Assembly (NCBI GenBank): GCA_049700155.1
Contig: JBNAVX010000052.1
Coordinates: 1-17,200, forward strand
Length of the DNA: 17,200 bases
Direction of reading: 5' to 3'
DNA from: JACAEY01 sp049700155
GTDB lineage: Bacteria; Nitrospirota; Thermodesulfovibrionia; Thermodesulfovibrionales; SM23-35
The translations under genes and the position numbers were made by a program. Position 1 is the stretch's first letter. Every line of letters begins with the position of its first letter. Under the pieces are notes generated by a model that was not told the origin of the DNA, did not search any database, and saw only the letters and a list, made by a program, of their open reading frames with translations. Of the stretch, positions 12,636 to 17,200 are shown piece after piece.

Positions 12636-13409
12636 TCACTTTTTAAAATATAAAAAATATTCTATGTTGCCTTTGCGACCTTTGACAGGAGACTGCAACA
12701 TACCCATAAACTTAAGTCCAATTTGCTCCATGCTTGTCCTGACATCTTCAACTGATTTAAGTCTCTTGTCTTCTTCTCTGACTATACCACCTTTGCCCAC
12801 CTGACCTTTTCCTATTTCAAACTGTGGTTTGACAAGTGTGAGAATATCACATCCTTCTTTAATAACTCCTAAAATAGCAGGCACTACTTTCTTCAAGGAG
12901 ATGAAGGATACGTCTATAGTTACTATGTCCACTAAAGCATTTTTAAGGTCATCAAATTCTTTCCCTTTATATTTTTCACTCTGGTCTCTGAATATTTTAT
13001 CAAGATATCTGATATTAAATCTTTCCATAAGCACAACTCTTGGGTCTTTACGTAAAGACCATGCAAGTTGTCCATACCCCACATCTATACAATAAACCTT
13101 TTTAGCTCCCATTTTAAGAAGGCAATCAGTAAAACCACCTGTACCTGATCCAACATCAATGGCAATCTTGCCTTCTAAAGGAATTTTGAAAAATAGAATA
13201 GCAGCCTCAAGTTTTAAACCTCCTCTGCTTACATAAGGAAATGTTTCACTTATTAAAGAGATCTCAGAAGAATCATTAATAGATGTGCCGGGTTTTGTTA
13301 CCTTTATTCCATTAACGAGAACTTTTCCTTCTATGATGAGTGCTCGAGCCAATTCTCTGCTTCTGACAAGTCCTCTTGAAGTAAGGATTTTATCCAGCCT
13401 TTCTTTCAA
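12636..13409 (-). CDS. tlyA: TlyA family rRNA (cytidine-2'-O)-methyltransferase
   Basis: A 257-residue protein with the TlyA layout: an N-terminal S4 RNA-binding domain (about 1-60: MKERLDKILTSRGLVRSRELARALIIEGKVLVNG) and a FtsJ-like AdoMet methyltransferase domain. That domain has AIDVGSGTGGFTDCLLKMGAKKVYCIDVGYGQLAW, VTIDVSFISLKKVVPAIL, TLVKPQFEIGKGQVGKGGIVRE and the terminal VKGRKGNIEYFLYFKK. Family members methylate ribosomal RNA (capreomycin sensitivity in mycobacteria) and some were called haemolysins. The start is a TTG at 13409, supported by AAGGA a few bases upstream and by the family N-terminus; no ATG fits. It lies 24 bp after dxs, in the isoprenoid gene run; a similar dxs-tlyA neighbourhood is common in bacteria. 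Confidence 0.92.
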   Translation of the reverse strand: MKERLDKILTSRGLVRSRELARALIIEGKVLVNGIKVTKPGTSINDSSEISLISETFPYVSRGGLKLEAAILFFKIPLEGKIAIDVGSGTGGFTDCLLKMGAKKVYCIDVGYGQLAWSLRKDPRVVLMERFNIRYLDKIFRDQSEKYKGKEFDDLKNALVDIVTIDVSFISLKKVVPAILGVIKEGCDILTLVKPQFEIGKGQVGKGGIVREEDKRLKSVEDVRTSMEQIGLKFMGMLQSPVKGRKGNIEYFLYFKK

Positions 13410-13433
13410 GTTTCCTTATTAAATAAATTCCTA

Positions 13434-15320
13434 TCAGAAATTTGCAAATTTGGCTCGATCAAGCATAAAAATGGCTGCGTGATAAATACCTTCCTCATCT
13501 AAACCATATTTCCTCCGCAGTTCTGTTTGGCTGCCCTGTTCTATAAACTTATCAGGTAAACCGATTCTGTGAATCTTTACATCTGATTTATCTGTTGTAT
13601 TCAGAAATTCAAGTATCGCACTCCCAAAACCACCAGCAAGGACGTTCTCTTCTATCGTTATTATCCTCTTTATCCTTGAAAATATTGAATAGAGAAGTCT
13701 CTGGTCTAAAGGTTTTATGAACCTGGCATTGACAACCATCGCGCTGATACCATTTTTTTCAAGAACTTCAGATGCAGAAATGGCAGGATAGACAGTGCTG
13801 CCTATGCCAATTAATGCTATGTCTTCACCATCCTTTATGACTTCTCCTTCTCCTAAATGGAGTTCAGAAATCTTACTTTTTATTGGTGATATTTGATTTA
13901 TCTTTCCCCTTGGATACCTTATTGCAACAGGTGCATTTTGCTTGATTGCGAATTCCAGCATGGACTTTAGTTCAGAGGTATCTTTAGGAGCCATAATAAT
14001 AATATTTGGTATATGTCTGAGATAGCTTATGTCAAAAGCTCCACTATGTGTTGGACCGTCTTCTCCAACAATACCAGCTCTGTCAATAGCAAATACAACA
14101 GGAAGATTCTGCAGGCATACATCATGAATAATTTCATCTATAGCCCGCTGTAAAAAGGTTGAGTATATTGCCACAACAGGTTTTAGTCCCTGAGTTGCAA
14201 GACCTGCTGCAAATGTTACTGCATGAGGTTCTGCTATTCCCACGTCATAAAATCTGTCAGGATATCTTTCTGAAAATTTCTCAAGTCCTGTGCCTTCTTT
14301 CATAGCAGCAGAAATAGCTATTATTCTATCATCTTTTTCAGCAAGCTCAATCAGAGTTTCTCCAAATACTTCACTAAATGTAAGAGTTCCGCTATTTAGT
14401 AACGATCCTGTTTCTATTTTGAAAGGACCAATTCCGTGATATGTAGAAGGACTCTTCTCTGAAAACTTATATCCTTTCCCCTTTTTTGTTACCACATGCA
14501 CCAACATAGGAGAAGATGCTGATTTAATTCTCTTGAAGGTTTTGATTAAAAGTTCTATATTGTGCCCGTCTATAGGACCCACATAATCGAATCCTAATTC
14601 TTCAAAGAGGATACCCGGCAGAAAAAGTCCTTTAAGCATCTCTTCAGCCCTCTGGGCTATTTTTGCAGCCTTTTTCCCGAGTTTTGGTATACCCTCAATA
14701 AAGGATTTCGTTTCTTTTCTAAATTTTTGATAAAACTCGCCAGTTAGGATTCTGTTGAGATAAGATGAAAGGGCACCTACGTTCTGGGAAATGGACATCT
14801 TGTTGTCATTCAATATTACGATAAGGTCTTTTTTAAGATGACCAGCATTATTCAATCCTTCAAAGGCTAAACCAGATGACATCGATCCATCTCCAATGAC
14901 AGCAATGACCTTGAAGTTATCACCTTTTTTATCTCTTGCTTCGATTATTCCAAGTGCAGCTGAGATTGAAGTGGAACTATGACCTGTGCCGAAGGCATCA
15001 TGTTCGCTTTCATCTCTTCTTGGAAAGCCTGAGATACCGTCATATTTCCTCAGAGTGGAAAACCTGTCATATCTGCCTGTGAGAAGTTTATGAGGATAAC
15101 ATTGGTGACCTACATCCCATATTATTTTGTCAACAGGTGAATTAAATACATAATGAAGGGCGATAGTTAACTCGACAACGCCAAGGTTAGAAGCTAAATG
15201 ACCTCCATTTACTGATACCTGTTTGATTATAATTTCTCTCAGTTCACGTGAAAGTTCTCTCAGTCCTGAGATAGTAAAATTTTTAATATCTGATGGTTTC
15301 TTGATATATTCAAGATACAT
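13434..15320 (-). CDS. dxs: 1-deoxy-D-xylulose-5-phosphate synthase
   Basis: A 628-residue transketolase-like enzyme that joins pyruvate and glyceraldehyde 3-phosphate to make DXP, the first step of the MEP isoprenoid pathway; it uses thiamine diphosphate and magnesium. Family motifs are GGHLASNLGVVELT (39-52), DVGHQCYPHKLLTGR (69-83), GTGHSSTS (111-118), the ThDP-binding GDGSMSSG...NDNKMSISQNVG (143-182), SPSTYHGIGPF, DVGIAEPHAVTFAAGLA with its catalytic Glu, and DRAGIVGEDGPTHSGAFD. Length is normal. Its ATG overlaps the upstream prenyl synthase stop by one base (TGATG). AGGAGG lies in the end of that gene, so the two are translationally coupled and cotranscribed. No visible defects. Confidence 0.97.
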   Translation of the reverse strand: MYLEYIKKPSDIKNFTISGLRELSRELREIIIKQVSVNGGHLASNLGVVELTIALHYVFNSPVDKIIWDVGHQCYPHKLLTGRYDRFSTLRKYDGISGFPRRDESEHDAFGTGHSSTSISAALGIIEARDKKGDNFKVIAVIGDGSMSSGLAFEGLNNAGHLKKDLIVILNDNKMSISQNVGALSSYLNRILTGEFYQKFRKETKSFIEGIPKLGKKAAKIAQRAEEMLKGLFLPGILFEELGFDYVGPIDGHNIELLIKTFKRIKSASSPMLVHVVTKKGKGYKFSEKSPSTYHGIGPFKIETGSLLNSGTLTFSEVFGETLIELAEKDDRIIAISAAMKEGTGLEKFSERYPDRFYDVGIAEPHAVTFAAGLATQGLKPVVAIYSTFLQRAIDEIIHDVCLQNLPVVFAIDRAGIVGEDGPTHSGAFDISYLRHIPNIIIMAPKDTSELKSMLEFAIKQNAPVAIRYPRGKINQISPIKSKISELHLGEGEVIKDGEDIALIGIGSTVYPAISASEVLEKNGISAMVVNARFIKPLDQRLLYSIFSRIKRIITIEENVLAGGFGSAILEFLNTTDKSDVKIHRIGLPDKFIEQGSQTELRRKYGLDEEGIYHAAIFMLDRAKFANF

Positions 15321-16243
15321 CAGGTCCTCCTTTTTAGAAGGTAACGGGCTATCTCCCTTAGATTGTCTGCTTCGGAAGAAAATGTTCTGAGTGAATCTAT
15401 CGCATCCGAGATTAAATCTTCTGCCATTTTCCTTGAATTCTCTATCCCATAAAGGGCAGGATAGGTCATCTTATTCATTTTAATATCTGAACCTGCTCTC
15501 TTTCCAAGTATTTCGTCGATTCCCTCAATATCAAGTATATCATCAATAATCTGGAATGCAAGCCCTACTTTTTTCCCATATTCAGTTAGGGCTTTCAGTT
15601 TCTTTTCTTTAACATTAGAGAGTATTCCTCCCATCCTAACAGATGCAGTTATAAGAGCTGCGGTTTTGTGAAGATGAATAAAGTCAAGTGCATCTTTATC
15701 AGGTTTAGAATTCTCTGAAGATATGTCCATAGCTTGTCCAGCTACCATACCATGTAATCCTGAAGCAAATGCTATCTCATTTATTATTCTTATAAGAGAG
15801 GAAGGCTTAACTGATACCTGTTTGTTCAATCTTAATTTAGGTGTCAATGAAAAAGGGCTATTATGTGTTGATAACAGAAGGAAAGCCTCTGTCAGAAGGG
15901 CATCTCCAGCGAGGATAGCAATTGCTTCTCCAAATATTTTATGACTCGTTGGTTTTCCCCGTCTTAGATCATCATTGTCCATAGAAGGCAGGTCATCATG
16001 AATAAGAGAATATGTGTGTATAAGTTCAAGTGCTGAGGCATATGGAAGGATATCTTGGGGTTCACCTCCGCATGACTCATATGATGCAAGTGCAAGAATA
16101 GGTCTGATCCTTTTACCTCCAGCAAAGAGAGAATATTTGACTGCTTCATGGAGTATAGAAGGTTCGGTGCGAAGACTAAAATAAGTTTTGAGGAATGAGT
16201 CAATCATCTCACGTTTTTCTTTAAGATATGATTTTATATCCAT
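15320..16243 (-). CDS. ispA: Short-chain trans-prenyl diphosphate synthase (farnesyl/geranylgeranyl)
   Basis: A 307-residue all-helical polyprenyl synthetase that condenses isopentenyl diphosphate with allylic diphosphates. GGKRIRP (42-48), the first aspartate-rich motif DDLPSMDNDD (83-92) with four residues between its Asp pairs as in bacterial FPP/GGPP synthases, GMVAGQAMDI (165-174), and the second motif DDILD (234-238) are intact. Residues about 124-150 form an insertion of some ten residues longer than usual before the next helix. Product chain length cannot be firmly set, although IHTYSLIHDD upstream of the first motif is typical of farnesyl synthases. No strong ribosome site precedes the ATG; it follows guaA by 16 bp and overlaps dxs by one base. 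Confidence 0.92.
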   Translation of the reverse strand: MDIKSYLKEKREMIDSFLKTYFSLRTEPSILHEAVKYSLFAGGKRIRPILALASYESCGGEPQDILPYASALELIHTYSLIHDDLPSMDNDDLRRGKPTSHKIFGEAIAILAGDALLTEAFLLLSTHNSPFSLTPKLRLNKQVSVKPSSLIRIINEIAFASGLHGMVAGQAMDISSENSKPDKDALDFIHLHKTAALITASVRMGGILSNVKEKKLKALTEYGKKVGLAFQIIDDILDIEGIDEILGKRAGSDIKMNKMTYPALYGIENSRKMAEDLISDAIDSLRTFSSEADNLREIARYLLKRRT

Positions 16244-16259
16244 AACTTAAAATACTGTT

Positions 16260-17200
16260 TTATTCCCATTCAATTGTGCTTGGCGGTTTTGAACTTATAT
16301 CGTATACCACCCTGTTTATACCTTTTACCTCATTTATTATCCTGTTTGATATTATTCCCATGACATCATAAGGTAATCTTGCCCAATCTGCAGTCATTCC
16401 ATCAAGACTTTTTACAGCCCTTACCGCAATAACGTTTTCATATGTCCTCTCATCGCCCATTACTCCAACGCTTTTGACAGGGAGTAATACAGCAAATGCC
16501 TGCCATAATTCTCCATAGAGACCTGCCTTTTTTATCTCTTCTAAAACTATGGTATCGGCTTTTCTCAGTATATTACACCTTTCACGGGTTACTTCTCCAA
16601 TAATTCTTATAGCGAGCCCTGGTCCCGGAAAAGGATGTCGGTTTATTATTTCGTCAGGGATACCAAGTTCTTTTCCAAGAAGTCGGACCTCGTCTTTGAA
16701 TAGTTCCCTCAATGGTTCAATAAGTTTCAATTTCATCCTTTTAAGAAGTCCCCCGACATTATGATGGCTTTTTATAGTAGCAGATGGTCCCTTAAAAGGA
16801 ATGCTCTCAATCACATCAGGATAGAGTGTTCCCTGGGCGAGAAATTTAACATTTTTGATCTTTTTTGCTTCGGATTCGAATACTTTTATGAATTCGTTAC
16901 CGATAATCTTTCTTTTTTGTTCAGGGTCAATTATACCTTTTAATTTATTGAGAAATCTCTTTGATGCATCAATACATTTTATATTCATATGGAAATTTCT
17001 TCTCAGGGTTTCTTCTACCTTTTCTGCCTCACCTGCCCTGAGAACCCCATTGTTTACAAAGATACAGGTAAGCTGGTTTTTTATTGCCCTGTGTACTAAT
17101 ACTGCTGTAACAGAGGAATCAACACCACCGCTTATTCCGCAAACAACCCTCTCGCCTTTAACTCTTTCACGAATGTCCTCTATAACTGTCTCTATAAAAG
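16260..17200 (-). CDS. guaA: GMP synthase (glutamine-hydrolysing), C-terminal part
   Basis: The 3' part of guaA; the reading frame is open to the right window edge, so the N-terminal glutaminase domain lies outside. The protein makes GMP from XMP. In the ATP-pyrophosphatase domain the PP-loop CGISGGVDSSVTAV is visible at about 17114-17155, followed by CIFVNNGVLRAGEAEKVE. The dimerisation domain has HHNVGGLL, KDEVRLLGKELGIPDEI, the HPFPGPGLAIRIIGEVT signature, GVMGDERTYENVIAVRAV and the terminal KPPSTIEWE. An in-frame ATG at 16988 is internal, not the start. It leads the run guaA-ispA-dxs-tlyA; grouping a purine gene with isoprenoid genes probably reflects compact gene packing. Confidence 0.95.
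   Translation of the reverse strand, partial: FIETVIEDIRERVKGERVVCGISGGVDSSVTAVLVHRAIKNQLTCIFVNNGVLRAGEAEKVEETLRRNFHMNIKCIDASKRFLNKLKGIIDPEQKRKIIGNEFIKVFESEAKKIKNVKFLAQGTLYPDVIESIPFKGPSATIKSHHNVGGLLKRMKLKLIEPLRELFKDEVRLLGKELGIPDEIINRHPFPGPGLAIRIIGEVTRERCNILRKADTIVLEEIKKAGLYGELWQAFAVLLPVKSVGVMGDERTYENVIAVRAVKSLDGMTADWARLPYDVMGIISNRIINEVKGINRVVYDISSKPPSTIEWE

Noticed and set aside
16260..16988. A short guaA starting at the internal ATG (16988)
   Set aside because: The frame stays open and continues with clear GuaA sequence, including the SGGVDSS PP-loop, to the window edge, so this Met is internal.

Overview
The window is AT-rich, densely packed bacterial DNA. The gene set fits a thermophilic or anaerobic, sulfur-metabolising lineage such as Nitrospirota (Thermodesulfovibrio-like): a DsrC-family protein, a TudS-like desulfidase, FmdB zinc ribbon and MidA proteins, a polyamine operon with two aminopropyltransferases, and the MEP isoprenoid pathway. 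This placement is inferred from gene content and protein style; no rRNA or tRNA is present to confirm it.

Layout. Positions 1-7249 are a loosely organised, mostly plus-strand accessory-like region: a small conserved protein and a MidA-type methyltransferase; a minus-strand FmdB/TIM-barrel pair that overlaps MidA tail to tail; a cysteine-rich small protein; a nitroreductase; a sodB / DsrC-like / DJ-1 run; a badly decayed YyaL (DUF255) gene; and a secreted protein. Three copies of one palindromic, MITE-like repeat lie here, at about 28-155, 3350-3498 (inverted) and 6571-6695. The first and third are nearly identical over 114 bp.

Positions 7256-17200 are all minus strand. In transcription order (right to left) they are guaA (5' end cut by the window), a prenyl diphosphate synthase, dxs, tlyA and a HEAT-like conserved protein in one tight run. 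Then come a PLP amino-acid decarboxylase, spermidine synthase and a thermospermine-type aminopropyltransferase. A TudS-like DUF523-DUF1722 protein and a flavin reductase follow.

How the genes work together. Dxs and the prenyl synthase begin and extend isoprenoid synthesis. The decarboxylase and two aminopropyltransferases should make putrescine-derived polyamines beyond spermidine (the decarboxylated-AdoMet supplier, speD, is not in the window). SOD, nitroreductase, flavin reductase and DJ-1 suggest redox or oxidative-stress handling. The points most worth a second look are the repeat family, the DsrC-like protein that has lost both redox cysteines, the doubly deleted YyaL gene ending against a repeat copy, and the cysteine-rich protein with an internal duplication.
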